Assembly: GCA_002685815.1 (NCBI GenBank)
Contig: NYYM01000003.1
Span: 22,036 to 45,470, forward strand
From: Dehalococcoidales bacterium
GTDB taxonomy: Bacteria; Chloroflexota; Dehalococcoidia; Dehalococcoidales; UBA2162
Length of the DNA stretch: 23,435 bases
Direction of reading: 5' to 3'
A program made the translations under genes and the position numbers. Positions 1-7,776 of the stretch are shown here, in pieces. Numbering within the stretch: the first letter of the stretch is position 1; every line of letters starts with the position of its first letter. The notes below the pieces were generated by a model, which worked only from the letters and a program-made list of their open reading frames with translations, was not told where the DNA came from and did not search any database.

Positions 1-1
1 C

Positions 2-598
2 GGCCGAATCCGACCGATTACAGTCTATCTGGACAGCCCGATGGCAATACGGATTACCGAGGTTTTCAAGCGCCATACCGAACTGTTCGACCGGGAAATG
101 ATGCAGCGGTTGAACCAGGGGAATTCACCTTTCAGGTTTGACAGCCTTAAAATGACACAAACTACAGATGAGTCCAAAGCCATAAATATGACCAAAGGAA
201 GCAAGATAATCATCGCCGGCAGCGGCATGATTACCGGCGGGCGTATCAAGCACCATCTGGCCAACAACATAACCGGGCCGGAGAACACCGTTTTGTTTAC
301 CGGGTATCAGGCCGAGGGAACGCCGGGCAGACAACTACTGGACGGGGCGGAACAGTTCCGGTTATTCGGACAAAGTCACGCAGTGCGGGCGCGGGTGGTC
401 AGGATAGACGGCTTCTCCGCCCACGCGGACAGTGACGGACTACTGGCCTGGCTATCCGATATCAGCGTGGCCCCTCACCGTATCCTAGTTTCCCACGGGG
501 AGGAAAGGGCGGCCACCGCCCTGGCCAAATTGATACATAATAAAACAGGCTGGAAGGCTTATGCTCCGGAATACGGAGAGGAGATTCCGATAGAGTAA
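2..598 (+). CDS. Beta-CASP MBL-fold RNA metallohydrolase, C-terminal part (5' truncated)
   Basis: This is the 3' end of a gene that begins before the window; the reading frame is open from base 2. It matches the C-terminal half of beta-CASP metallo-beta-lactamase proteins (COG1236 / CPSF-like RNases), which cut RNA in the cytoplasm. Visible family motifs are LDSPMA near the start, the SGMITGGRIKHHL stretch, FSAHAD (motif B histidine) and VSHGEE (motif C histidine) near the end. The N-terminal HxHxDH metal site is outside the window. The stop TAA is at 596-598. The next gene follows on the same strand after 45 bases, so the two may be cotranscribed. Specific RNA targets cannot be told from sequence. 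Confidence 0.88.
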   Translation, partial: GRIRPITVYLDSPMAIRITEVFKRHTELFDREMMQRLNQGNSPFRFDSLKMTQTTDESKAINMTKGSKIIIAGSGMITGGRIKHHLANNITGPENTVLFTGYQAEGTPGRQLLDGAEQFRLFGQSHAVRARVVRIDGFSAHADSDGLLAWLSDISVAPHRILVSHGEERAATALAKLIHNKTGWKAYAPEYGEEIPIE

Positions 599-643
599 CC
601 AGGGGAATACAGGTTTTCCGAATTGAAGGGGACGGGGAATGAG

Positions 644-1327
644 ATGGCAAATCAATACGAAATAAATGACTTGGCCAAAGAAGAGTCCTGGCGGATGTTC
701 CGAATAATGGGGGAATTTGTTGAGGGTTTCGATACCCTTACCGGGATAGAGCCGGCGGTGTCCATATACGGATCAGCCCGGCTTAAGTCTGACACCGAAC
801 TGTACTCCCAGACGGAAGATATAGCTTATCGGCTGGGAAAGTTGGGTTTCTCAATAATAACCGGCGGGGGGCCGGGGGTGATGGAGGCCGCCAATAAAGG
901 GGCCATGAGAGCCGGGGTTGTGTCCGTCGGGCTCAATATTGAGTTACCGGAGGAACAAGCCGGGAATGAGTTCACCACCAAATCAATCACATTCCATCAC
1001 TTTTTTGTGCGTAAAGTAATGCTGGTGAAGTACGCCACCGCTTTTGTCATAATGCCAGGGGGGTTGGGGACACTCGATGAACTAACAGAGGTATTAACCT
1101 TGATGCAAACCCTGACGATAAAACCCTTCCCGGTGATATTGATCGATAGCGGATTCTGGAGAGGATTTCTGGACTGGCTGAAGAGTTCGGCCCTAGTCCG
1201 TAACTTTGTGTCTAAGGAAGACTTCAGCCTCTTGAGAGTCTGCGACCGCCCTGAAGAGGTAGGGGAAATCGTACAAAACTGGTATTCCAGGCACCAGGTC
1301 ACCGGCGAGGAAGCGCTGCTTAAGTAA
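644..1327 (+). CDS. LOG-family (TIGR00730) Rossmann-fold protein
   Basis: A 227-residue protein of the LOG / lysine-decarboxylase-like family. Members characterised as cytokinin-activating enzymes release the base from nucleoside 5'-monophosphates; most bacterial members act as nucleotide phosphoribohydrolases or have no known role. The signature PGGxGTxxE appears as PGGLGTLDE, and the phosphate-binding GGGPGVMEAANKGA stretch precedes it. ATG at 644 is chosen because GGGGA lies a short distance upstream. An in-frame TTG at 623 would add seven residues but has no convincing Shine-Dalgarno. It is probably cotranscribed with the preceding MBL gene. The family call is secure; the substrate is not. 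Confidence 0.88.
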   Translation: MANQYEINDLAKEESWRMFRIMGEFVEGFDTLTGIEPAVSIYGSARLKSDTELYSQTEDIAYRLGKLGFSIITGGGPGVMEAANKGAMRAGVVSVGLNIELPEEQAGNEFTTKSITFHHFFVRKVMLVKYATAFVIMPGGLGTLDELTEVLTLMQTLTIKPFPVILIDSGFWRGFLDWLKSSALVRNFVSKEDFSLLRVCDRPEEVGEIVQNWYSRHQVTGEEALLK

Positions 1328-1382
1328 AGCCGCGGTTTCCCCCGGAGAGGGTAACAGAGAGAAAATACCCGTCTGGTGAGAG

Positions 1383-3200
1383 CTACTCCTGAGGGTAAAG
1401 GTCCTCTGCTACGTCGCTGAGTCCGAGTTGCAGCAGTTTCTTCTGATTCGGCTTGGTCGTCACCCGGTCCCAGTCCAGAGCTCCCAGGTTCCAGTAGGCC
1501 TGGGCTTCTATATCAACTCTTACTCCGGCCAGAGGGCCTTCTTCCTGAGGGGGGTCACCGAGTATCCTGGGGTGAACAGTCAATTCTAGAGGGTTGATAC
1601 CTTCCCGAAGGTTGAAGGCATGTCTCAGGTTGGCCATTCTCTCCCCGGTCTGCAGCACTTCTTCCGGTGACTGGTCAAAGCCGGTGACGGCGTTCAGGAA
1701 ACTCGCTACCCGTTCCGGAGCCCGACCGAAACCGGCGGTGAGGCAAACACCACTGGCGTTAATAACGTGAGTCGGGAAGCCAGAGGGACCAAATCCTTGC
1801 ATGTGGCGACCGGGGGTGGCTTCAAGCTGATAACGGGCAGCGGTAGGGCGGGCGCCCCGGGCAACTGAAACAAGTTTGGGGTCATGCATTCCCAGCTCCT
1901 GGCCGCCGATGTGCACCGCGTACTGCTCCGATCCCCGGCCGATTTTCTCGGCGGCTACCTTGACCCCATCGGCCAGGATATCACCGAAACCTTCCCTGAC
2001 GGCTAGCTTTTGGGTCATCTCTATCATGGCCTGGTGGTTGCCCCAGGTGAGTTCTATCCCGTCTGTGGACTCCTGGTTGATGATGCCGTTCTCATAGCAC
2101 TCCATGGCGAAGGCAATGGCGCAGCCGGCGGAAATGGTATCCAGCCCGTAGGCGTTGCAGATGTGATTGGCCATGTTTATCGCTTCCAGATTATTGTTGA
2201 GGCAAAGTGAGCCGAAGGAAGAGTAGGTTTCATATTCTGGCCGGCGCGTGCCCGCCGGGTACTTGTATTGCTCCGCCCCGGCTTTCAAGCGGCCTTCGCA
2301 GGCAATGGGGCAATGCCAGCAGCCGGCTCTGCGCTCAAGATTGGCTATGGCTGCATCCGCGTTGATGCTTTCGACCTCCGGAAAATCGATAAGGCCGATG
2401 CCAGCCCAGTTCTTGACCGGCGAATCGCCGCTATGGGCCGACCTGGCGGTCATCCGGGCGGTACCGTATTTGTGCGATGTTTCCATTGTCGAGGTGCCGT
2501 CCGGCCCGGGTGTCTTCAAAGCGTCAATATGTTCTTTCCTTAACTTGAGAACCATAGCCTTGTCAGCTACGGGGACCTCCTGATTTCCCCTGGCAGCCAC
2601 CGCTTTGAGTTTTTTTGATCCCATTACCGCTCCCAAACCGGAGCGGGCCGCGGCGGCACCCCTGTTGCCGACGATACAGGAAATGAGCGAGAGTTTCTCT
2701 CCGGAGGGACCGATGCAGACCAGCTCGACACCTTTTCCAAGCTCGGCCTTTACCGTGTCCTCCGTCTCATAGGAATCTTTCCCCCAGAGATGGGCGGCGT
2801 CTTTCAATTCGGCGTGGCCGTCATCAATAAAGAGGTAAACCGGTTTTTCCGATATTCCGGTAAAGAAGACGCCGTCATATCCGGAGAACTTGAGGTGAGG
2901 AGAAAAATCCCCGCCGGCGTTAGCATCACCCCAGCCGCCTGTGAGAGGTGATTTGGCCACGGCCGTATAGCGGCAGCCCGAAGGGACCTGGGTACCGGCG
3001 AGGGGACCGGAAATCAGACCAAAGATATTGTCCGGTCCTAGGGGGTCTACCCCGGGTTTCTGGCGGTTATAGAGAATCCTGGCTCCGATGCCGTAGCCAC
3101 CCACATAGTCTCTGTAAAGGCTTTCGTCAGGTGTTTCCTCGGTAATCTCTCCGGTGGAAAGGTCCACCCAGAGGAGCTTTCCCATGTTTCCTCCGGCCAT
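1383..3200 (-). CDS. Tungsten-type aldehyde:ferredoxin oxidoreductase family protein
   Basis: A 605-residue AOR-superfamily protein, close to the usual family length of about 600. Known members oxidise aldehydes to acids with a tungstopterin and one [4Fe-4S] cluster, passing electrons to ferredoxin in the cytoplasm. The cluster ligands are visible as CWHCPIAC (Cys294, 297, 301) plus a distant Cys486 in ASGVCLTAGF, with spacing like that of Pyrococcus AOR. The N-terminus (GKLLWVDLSTGEI) is typical. ATG at 3200 is chosen because AAGGAG lies six bases upstream; an in-frame GTG at 3215 and an ATG at 3185 are alternatives. It has its own promoter. No dedicated ferredoxin or tungstate transporter is adjacent. 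The actual substrate is unknown. Confidence 0.9.
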   Translation of the reverse strand: MAGGNMGKLLWVDLSTGEITEETPDESLYRDYVGGYGIGARILYNRQKPGVDPLGPDNIFGLISGPLAGTQVPSGCRYTAVAKSPLTGGWGDANAGGDFSPHLKFSGYDGVFFTGISEKPVYLFIDDGHAELKDAAHLWGKDSYETEDTVKAELGKGVELVCIGPSGEKLSLISCIVGNRGAAAARSGLGAVMGSKKLKAVAARGNQEVPVADKAMVLKLRKEHIDALKTPGPDGTSTMETSHKYGTARMTARSAHSGDSPVKNWAGIGLIDFPEVESINADAAIANLERRAGCWHCPIACEGRLKAGAEQYKYPAGTRRPEYETYSSFGSLCLNNNLEAINMANHICNAYGLDTISAGCAIAFAMECYENGIINQESTDGIELTWGNHQAMIEMTQKLAVREGFGDILADGVKVAAEKIGRGSEQYAVHIGGQELGMHDPKLVSVARGARPTAARYQLEATPGRHMQGFGPSGFPTHVINASGVCLTAGFGRAPERVASFLNAVTGFDQSPEEVLQTGERMANLRHAFNLREGINPLELTVHPRILGDPPQEEGPLAGVRVDIEAQAYWNLGALDWDRVTTKPNQKKLLQLGLSDVAEDLYPQE

Positions 3201-3235
3201 TTCGTGCTCCTTCACTATCTATTTTGAGTTAGAGT

Positions 3236-3264
3236 ATTGTAACATTGACTCAGGTTCGGGTCAA
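3236..3264 (-). promoter_or_regulatory. Sigma-70-type promoter of the AOR gene
   Basis: On the minus strand TTGACC (3264-3259) and TACAAT (3241-3236) are separated by exactly 17 bases. Transcription would begin near 3229, about 30 bases before the AOR start codon. Five of six bases match consensus in each box. Confidence 0.6.
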
Positions 3265-3329
3265 CAGCATGAGAGGTAATGGCAGAGAAGCAGGTCTGCC
3301 TCTGCGGATGGTTTGACAGACTCATTGAA

Positions 3330-3360
3330 TTGGCCCTGACAAGCTGCATCGTGCTATAAT
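3330..3360 (+). promoter_or_regulatory. Possible promoter upstream of the broken reductase gene
   Basis: A perfect TATAAT at 3355-3360 is preceded by a weak TTGGCC 19 bases upstream. It would give a leader of about 95 bases before the TTG at 3460. The -10 is good but the -35 and spacing are poor. Confidence 0.33.
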
Positions 3361-3459
3361 GGTGCCTGAAACGGACCAGCCAGATTCGAGAAGCCCTGCC
3401 TAATTTACAGCGGACCGGTTTCCCCATCGTCCCATTAATGGAGAGGAGATAGACAGGCA

Positions 3460-4001
3460 TTGAAGATACTGGCTATTAGCGGTAGCCCCAAAAACAAAGG
3501 GAATACAAATTATCTAGTTGGCCAGGCGTTGGAGAAAATAACCAAACGGGCCATAGATACTGAAAAGATCGTCCTCAGTCAGCACCAGGTGAATCCCTAT
3601 CTGGGTATGACGGATGTGGTTCATATCAATCCTGCACTCAGAAAGATGACACCGGCTGGATACTGAACAGATTTCGGGCTGCAGATGGACTTATTCTGGC
3701 TACTCCGGTTTATTACTATAATGTTTCGGCCCAGATGAAGGTATTCATGGACAGAAATTACTGGTGCATGATCTGAAGTATGAAGCGAGGACTATCGGCA
3801 TCATTGCGGTGGCTGAGCAGATCGGGATTGAAGATACGGTGTACACTTTGAAACGGTTTTTTTAAAGAAATGGACGTCAGCGACGCCGCCGTATTTACCG
3901 CCACCGGCTATGCGACCGAGATAGGGGACGCCATTAAAAACCCGTCCCAGATTGAGGAGGCTAGAGAAATGGCCAGGAAGATGGCCGCCTGCCTGAAGTA
4001 A
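3460..4001 (+). pseudogene. NADPH-dependent FMN reductase / flavodoxin-fold oxidoreductase, broken by three frameshifts
   Basis: The start (TTG at 3460, GAGGAG upstream) encodes a typical flavodoxin-fold opening, MKILAISGSPKNKGNTNYL, which binds FMN phosphate. The frame then breaks. Near 3606 one base appears missing: restoring it gives LGYDGCGSYQSC and continues through DDTGWIL and ATPVYYYNVSAQMKVFMDRN. A second shift lies at 3762-3767, after which HDLKYEARTIGIIAVAEQ resumes. A third lies in a run of seven T at 3857-3863, after which KEMDVSDAAVFTATGYATEIG runs to the stop at 3999-4001. Joined, the pieces give a nearly full-length reductase. Residues remain conserved, so either the loss is recent or the frameshifts are assembly errors; the last break is in a homopolymer. 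Confidence 0.8.
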
Positions 4002-4065
4002 CCGGGGTTTCCACTGCTGATTTGAGGGGTTGCTGGTACCGACCGGACCCGGAAAGGTGAACGAT

Positions 4066-4980
4066 ATGGCTAAAGTTTCGGAAGTATCTGATGGTATTTA
4101 CCTGATAGATATGGGCGAGGTTAAGGGGGCCGGATCAAAAGAAAGACTCAATTGCAGTCTGGTCTACTTTATGGTTGACGGGGAACAGACGGCTCTTATA
4201 GAGACCAGTCCGGGGGCGGTAGTCCCCATCGTGCTGGAAGCAATCAAGGGATTGGGCCATGACCCTGCCAGGCTTTCATCCGTTATTCTGACCCATATTC
4301 ACCTGGACCATGCCGGTGGTGTGGGCAGGTTGGCCCAGCAGTTTCCCCAGTTGAAGGTGATCGTTCATGAACGGGGAGCACGGCACCTGACAGCCCCGGC
4401 GATGCTGATAACCGGAACAAAGCAGGCCTACAGTGAAGAGTTTGAAGCTGACTACGGCCCAATTATAGCGGTGCCCGAAGAACAGGTAGAGGCAGTCAAG
4501 GATGGTGACACCATCAGGCTGGGTGACAGAGAATTGAAGGTCATTTATACCCCGGGGCACGCTCCTCACCATATGTCTATTTACGATACCAGGAGTCAGG
4601 GTCTATTCAGCGGCGACTCGCTGGGCCATCTGACCCTTGGGAGTAACCCGATTGTCATAGTTGCCGGCTTTGATCTTGGACTAGCTCTTGAGTCGATTGA
4701 TAAAATGAGCGATCTTGACCCCAGGCGCGTTTACGCTTCTCACGGTTCTTCCGATCGGGAAGCAGCCGAATTTATCCGTTCCGTCCGAGCAACCACTAGC
4801 GACTACGGGGAGATAATTCTGACTGCGATGAAAGCCGGAGAAGATGAAGCACAGATGATACAAAGACTGGAAGCCTACAATAAAGAACACGACCCCGACG
4901 ATAAGCGGGATACGCGGCATCGCTTCAAGGCCATTATTCCCTGGTACGTGGCGTACTTCAAAAAGAAACAGGCTGTTTAG
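4066..4980 (+). CDS. MBL-fold metallo-hydrolase (glyoxalase II-like)
   Basis: A 304-residue metallo-beta-lactamase-fold hydrolase, probably soluble and cytoplasmic. The metal site HxHxDH is present as HIHLDH (His77, His79, Asp81, His82). It is followed by a TPGHAPHH motif, FSGDSLGH and a late ASHGSSD, the expected further ligands. ATG at 4066 is chosen because GGTGA lies six bases upstream; an in-frame TTG at 4030 would add 12 residues without a clear ribosome site. The family includes thioesterases, lactonases and glyoxalase II, and the sequence does not decide between them. It lies downstream of the broken reductase and converges on the VOC gene. Confidence 0.87.
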   Translation: MAKVSEVSDGIYLIDMGEVKGAGSKERLNCSLVYFMVDGEQTALIETSPGAVVPIVLEAIKGLGHDPARLSSVILTHIHLDHAGGVGRLAQQFPQLKVIVHERGARHLTAPAMLITGTKQAYSEEFEADYGPIIAVPEEQVEAVKDGDTIRLGDRELKVIYTPGHAPHHMSIYDTRSQGLFSGDSLGHLTLGSNPIVIVAGFDLGLALESIDKMSDLDPRRVYASHGSSDREAAEFIRSVRATTSDYGEIILTAMKAGEDEAQMIQRLEAYNKEHDPDDKRDTRHRFKAIIPWYVAYFKKKQAV

Positions 4981-5027
4981 CCAGCCTGCCGCTGCCTTAG
5001 CTTGAAAGGGAACGGCCGGACCGTACC

Positions 5028-5396
5028 CTAGGCGGAACCCTCCTGCAGTTCAATTGAAACACCCTCCGGGGCTTTAAGAAATGATATTTTGAAGCCGGGC
5101 CGTACCTCTCTTACATCTTGGGTAAACTCAACCCCGTCAGCTTTCATTGTTTCTACCGCTGTTTCCAGGTTTTTAGTCCCGATGCCGAAATGGACCAGGC
5201 CGAACTGGGCATCATCTCCGGTGCGCTGTCCGATAAGTATGGTTATTCCGCTGAGGTCAAGTTTGGCCGAAGCTCGTCCGTCGCCTTCATCACGGGCGCT
5301 GATCCGCTTAGCTCCGAACATATTCTCGTAAAACTCGGCGGTTTTGAGTGGGTCCGGGCTCATTAGATGGATGTGGTCCAACCAGTAATCTGCCAT
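5028..5396 (-). CDS. VOC-superfamily protein (glyoxalase/bleomycin-resistance/dioxygenase fold)
   Basis: A 122-residue single-module vicinal-oxygen-chelate protein. It opens with DHIHLMSPDPLKTAEFYENMFG, the usual beta strand with a metal-ligand histidine followed by the helix, and ends with a second half containing LVHFGIGTKNLE and a glutamate late in the protein (SIELQEG). The start at 5396 has a strong AAAGGAGGT about ten bases upstream. The family covers methylmalonyl-CoA epimerase, glyoxalase I and ring-cleaving dioxygenases; this copy is too generic to assign. It converges with the MBL hydrolase gene. Confidence 0.85.
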   Translation of the reverse strand: MADYWLDHIHLMSPDPLKTAEFYENMFGAKRISARDEGDGRASAKLDLSGITILIGQRTGDDAQFGLVHFGIGTKNLETAVETMKADGVEFTQDVREVRPGFKISFLKAPEGVSIELQEGSA

Positions 5397-5495
5397 TTTG
5401 GACTACCTCCTTTTGCCACTACTATACCACAACTTGTAATCCTTATCTTTGGGTAGTTGCCGCTTCCGGCCTACCCTGAACCGGGCCTAATCGTG

Positions 5496-5501
5496 TATAA
5501 T
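5496..5501 (+). promoter_or_regulatory. Candidate -10 box of the cysteine-rich gene
   Basis: A perfect TATAAT lies 20 bases before the GTG start at 5522. No good -35 is seen at the right distance, so this is tentative. Confidence 0.3.
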
Positions 5502-5521
5502 TGAATCATTGGAGAGAAACC

Positions 5522-6067
5522 GTGCATCATTCTCTGGGAATATATAATAGCTACCGGCCGCTTTTCCTTAAATACTATATTTTTCAGGCTAAATGGACCA
5601 GGTTGCCCCTGATAGGAAAACTGGTTAGAATGGTGGCTGATTTATACAGCCGGAAAGGGCACGGCGCTTATCTGCTTACTCTGGACGAGGCTAACGAGAT
5701 AGTCGATAACTCGGATGGGATTGCTCTGGCCGAGTGTACCTGCCGCACCGTGTTCAAGAATTGCGAAAAGTCGATCAACACCGAGCTTTTACTCAGTTTG
5801 GGCAATAACGTCTTTGCCGGAGAAAATCATCACGAAGGTGAACAGATAACGAAAGAACGGGCCAGGGAGATTCTTCAGCAGAGCCACCTGGATGGTCTGC
5901 TGCACACTATCGTTAAATGCGGGCAGGATTTCTACGCGATATGTAATTGCTGTTCCTGCTGCTGTGTGCCTCTGAGACTCAAGAAAGAATATGGAATAGG
6001 CCAGGCTCTGGTGCGGCACCCTAACATCCTGGAAAAGGTGAAGGTGGGTCAGGCGGCCAAGGTGTGA
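5522..6067 (+). CDS. Cysteine-rich probable Fe-S protein with a CNCCSCCC motif
   Basis: A 181-residue protein of unknown role. Two cysteine clusters stand out: ECTCR with a following KNC in the middle, and near the C-terminus KCG followed by ICNCCSCCCVPLRL. Dense CxCCxCCC patterns of this kind occur in ferredoxin-like proteins and probably bind an iron-sulfur cluster; this is inference from the cysteine spacing. The N-terminal 40 residues are aromatic and basic (YNSYRPLFLKYY) and may touch the membrane, but no clear transmembrane helix is seen. GTG at 5522 is chosen because GGAGAG lies five bases upstream; TTG at 5501 would add seven residues and overlaps a candidate -10 box. The gene stands alone. 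Confidence 0.72.
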   Translation: MHHSLGIYNSYRPLFLKYYIFQAKWTRLPLIGKLVRMVADLYSRKGHGAYLLTLDEANEIVDNSDGIALAECTCRTVFKNCEKSINTELLLSLGNNVFAGENHHEGEQITKERAREILQQSHLDGLLHTIVKCGQDFYAICNCCSCCCVPLRLKKEYGIGQALVRHPNILEKVKVGQAAKV

Positions 6068-6120
6068 GATTGAGCTTTCGCTTAGTAGGGGTTAGTTGAA
6101 GTAATTTTGGGCCCGATTGG

Positions 6121-6150
6121 TTGACAGAGTCTTCTGGGAGTATACTTAGA
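6121..6150 (+). promoter_or_regulatory. Candidate promoter of the small membrane protein
   Basis: A perfect -35 TTGACA at 6121-6126 is followed by AT-rich TATACTTAGAT at 6141-6151. TATACT is closer to consensus but leaves only 14 bases of spacer, while TTAGAT leaves 18. Confidence 0.4.
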
Positions 6151-6167
6151 TATCAGGGGTGGGAGTG

Positions 6168-6359
6168 ATGTCCAGTTATATCGGCGGTTTGGTTTTTGTT
6201 ATTATCGGGGCGGTCACCGGTATGGGACTGGCCTTCGTTGCTACGGGTTCAGTCGGCTCCGGCGCGGTGATCGGAGGGGTTGCCGGGCTGTATTTTGCCA
6301 TCGCCGCAGCCGTACCGGCAGTCAGTCATGTTGCCAACCATCCTGATCTGAACGAGTGA
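6168..6359 (+). CDS. Small two-helix membrane protein of unknown function
   Basis: A 63-residue, strongly hydrophobic protein rich in Gly, Ala and Val. Two transmembrane helices are apparent (about residues 3-26 and 29-52), separated by a short Gly/Ser turn, with a short polar C-terminus (NHPDLNE). ATG at 6168 is preferred, with AGGGG about eight bases upstream; GTG at 6159 would add three residues. A near-consensus -35 lies about 45 bases upstream. I do not recognise the family. The gene sits alone and converges with the bc operon. Confidence 0.6.
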   Translation: MSSYIGGLVFVIIGAVTGMGLAFVATGSVGSGAVIGGVAGLYFAIAAAVPAVSHVANHPDLNE

Positions 6360-6550
6360 GCTTTAGATTAGGGTCTCGTGAAAGACTCCAAATAGAAAGC
6401 AAGCAAAAACCAACAATTATTTCAAGGATACCAGTCCTTTGTGTTGCGGGCCGATAGGTCGGGAGGTGTGGGTGGAAGAGGTCACGGCTTAGTATTTCCC
6501 TTCTCGCCGGCTGTTCCAGGGCGCCAAGCCAAATCTCGGAGCCGGCAAGC

Positions 6551-7204
6551 CTAGGGTGAAGTATACTTGATGAATTGCACTAGGCTATCTATCTGCTCTG
6601 AGGTAAGGGTATCCTTAAAGGCCGCCATCATCGTATCTGCCTGGCCGTTCAAGATGGTGTCCCTTATCTCGGTATCGGTCAACTCCGAAAGGCTTTCAGG
6701 AGTTAAAGGCAGGCCTAAGTTTGGGATACCCTGGCGGTCTGCCCCGTGACAGGCAATACAGCGAGCCGTGAACAGTTCACCCCCGGTGAGAGTTTCGGTA
6801 TCGGGTGTTTTCGCGGACGCGCTCTGGGGCTCTTCAGACAGAGGTTCCCCCCAGGCCTTGATAAATAGAACCAGTTCCTTGATCTGATGGTCTTTCAAGG
6901 GGCCGTCGTCTTCCGGTCCCCAGGCGACCATAGCCGTTCCCGGGACACCCCGGGCGATAGTTTTTGCCAGAGCTTTCTCATCAAGCCGGGTGTTTCTTAA
7001 GGCCGGGCCCACGATTCCTTCGCCCTCGGCGCCATGGCAGGCAGCGCAGGCGGCGCTGTAAACGTGGGAGGCTCTTTCTACCGCCTCTTCATGCTGACGG
7101 ATAACAGCCGCTTCCTGCCGTCCTGACTCAGCCAGCCAGTAGACAGGGATGAAAACTGCTATCATAATGGTTAGAATCAGGCCGATTATGATTTGTTTTT
7201 GCAT
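6551..7204 (-). CDS. Membrane-anchored diheme cytochrome c of the bc complex
   Basis: A 217-residue protein with an N-terminal signal-anchor helix (about residues 5-24) and two class I cytochrome c modules outside the cytoplasmic membrane. Heme sites are CAACH (Cys53-His57) and CIACH (Cys149-His153). Methionines at 92 and 192/193 follow at the usual distance and are likely axial ligands. It is the last gene of the flavoprotein/bc operon, and its start overlaps the Rieske stop by one base. The probable role is to accept electrons from the Rieske protein and pass them on, in place of a cytochrome c1 or a QcrC heme domain. The cytochrome b C-terminal subunit here has no heme-c fusion, which fits this separate protein doing the job. 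Confidence 0.9.
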   Translation of the reverse strand: MQKQIIIGLILTIMIAVFIPVYWLAESGRQEAAVIRQHEEAVERASHVYSAACAACHGAEGEGIVGPALRNTRLDEKALAKTIARGVPGTAMVAWGPEDDGPLKDHQIKELVLFIKAWGEPLSEEPQSASAKTPDTETLTGGELFTARCIACHGADRQGIPNLGLPLTPESLSELTDTEIRDTILNGQADTMMAAFKDTLTSEQIDSLVQFIKYTSP

Positions 7205-7740
7205 TAAATCTCTGTCACCTGCGATTCTTCGAAAGTAGTGCGTGTTAAGATGGTGCCTGTGTCCACGATTACTTCACCATCCACGACGCTGATGGGGAAA
7301 ATATCCATGGGGCGGGGTGGGGGGCCGGATTGGACGACCCCATAGCGGTCAAAGATGCCGCCGTGGCAGGGGCAATTAAACCTGCCCGTTTCACTCAGGT
7401 CGTCTTCGGTGGGGTCATCGGCCCGCCAGGGTAGTACGCAGCCGAGGTGGGTGCACCGGCGATAGAGGGCCAGAAATCCGGAGTCGACACGGGAGAGGAA
7501 GAAACGTTGCTCCGGGAAGCTGGTTATCGTGCCTACAGGCATAGCCAGAACTTCTTCCACACTGGCTACCTTGACCTTGGTTCCGAAACTGCCCTCTTTC
7601 AGCTTGGGCCATAGGGAAGCTACCAGTCCACCGGTAGATTCAGCGAGAATCAGCCCACCGGCCGCCCACCAGGCCAGGCTCAGAAACTGGCGTCTGTTCA
7701 TGCCTTTATTTTCTTTTGGATTTTTTCCCGAGCTCGTCAT
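7204..7740 (-). CDS. Rieske [2Fe-2S] protein of the bc complex
   Basis: A 178-residue Rieske protein. The cluster motifs are CTHLGC (Cys96, His98, Cys101) and CPCHGG (Cys123, Cys125, His126), followed by the GPPPRPM proline loop. The N-terminus has a Tat-like NRRQFLSL and a hydrophobic stretch to about residue 43, so the protein is likely exported folded and kept as an anchor. The start at 7740 has AGAGG seven bases upstream; an internal ATG at 7701 would start at the twin arginines but has a poor ribosome site. It lies 36 bases after the cytochrome b C-terminal gene. It oxidises menaquinol at the Qo site with the cytochrome b subunits. Confidence 0.93.
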   Translation of the reverse strand: MTSSGKNPKENKGMNRRQFLSLAWWAAGGLILAESTGGLVASLWPKLKEGSFGTKVKVASVEEVLAMPVGTITSFPEQRFFLSRVDSGFLALYRRCTHLGCVLPWRADDPTEDDLSETGRFNCPCHGGIFDRYGVVQSGPPPRPMDIFPISVVDGEVIVDTGTILTRTTFEESQVTEI

Positions 7741-7776
7741 CTCAAACCTCTGCTTTCATACACCCCGGCCAGGGCT

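Noticed and set aside
3313..3321. TGACAGAC before the broken reductase as another operator copy
   Set aside because: There is no TGTCA arm at the right distance and no TTATCATCT downstream.
6121..6129. TTGACAGAG as a third copy of the TGACAGACA operator
   Set aside because: The partner arm TGTCA six bases upstream is missing; it is better read as a -35 box.
6491..6546. GCCGGCT/AGCCGGC inverted repeat downstream of the bc operon as a terminator
   Set aside because: The loop is about 30 bases and no T-run follows on the minus strand.
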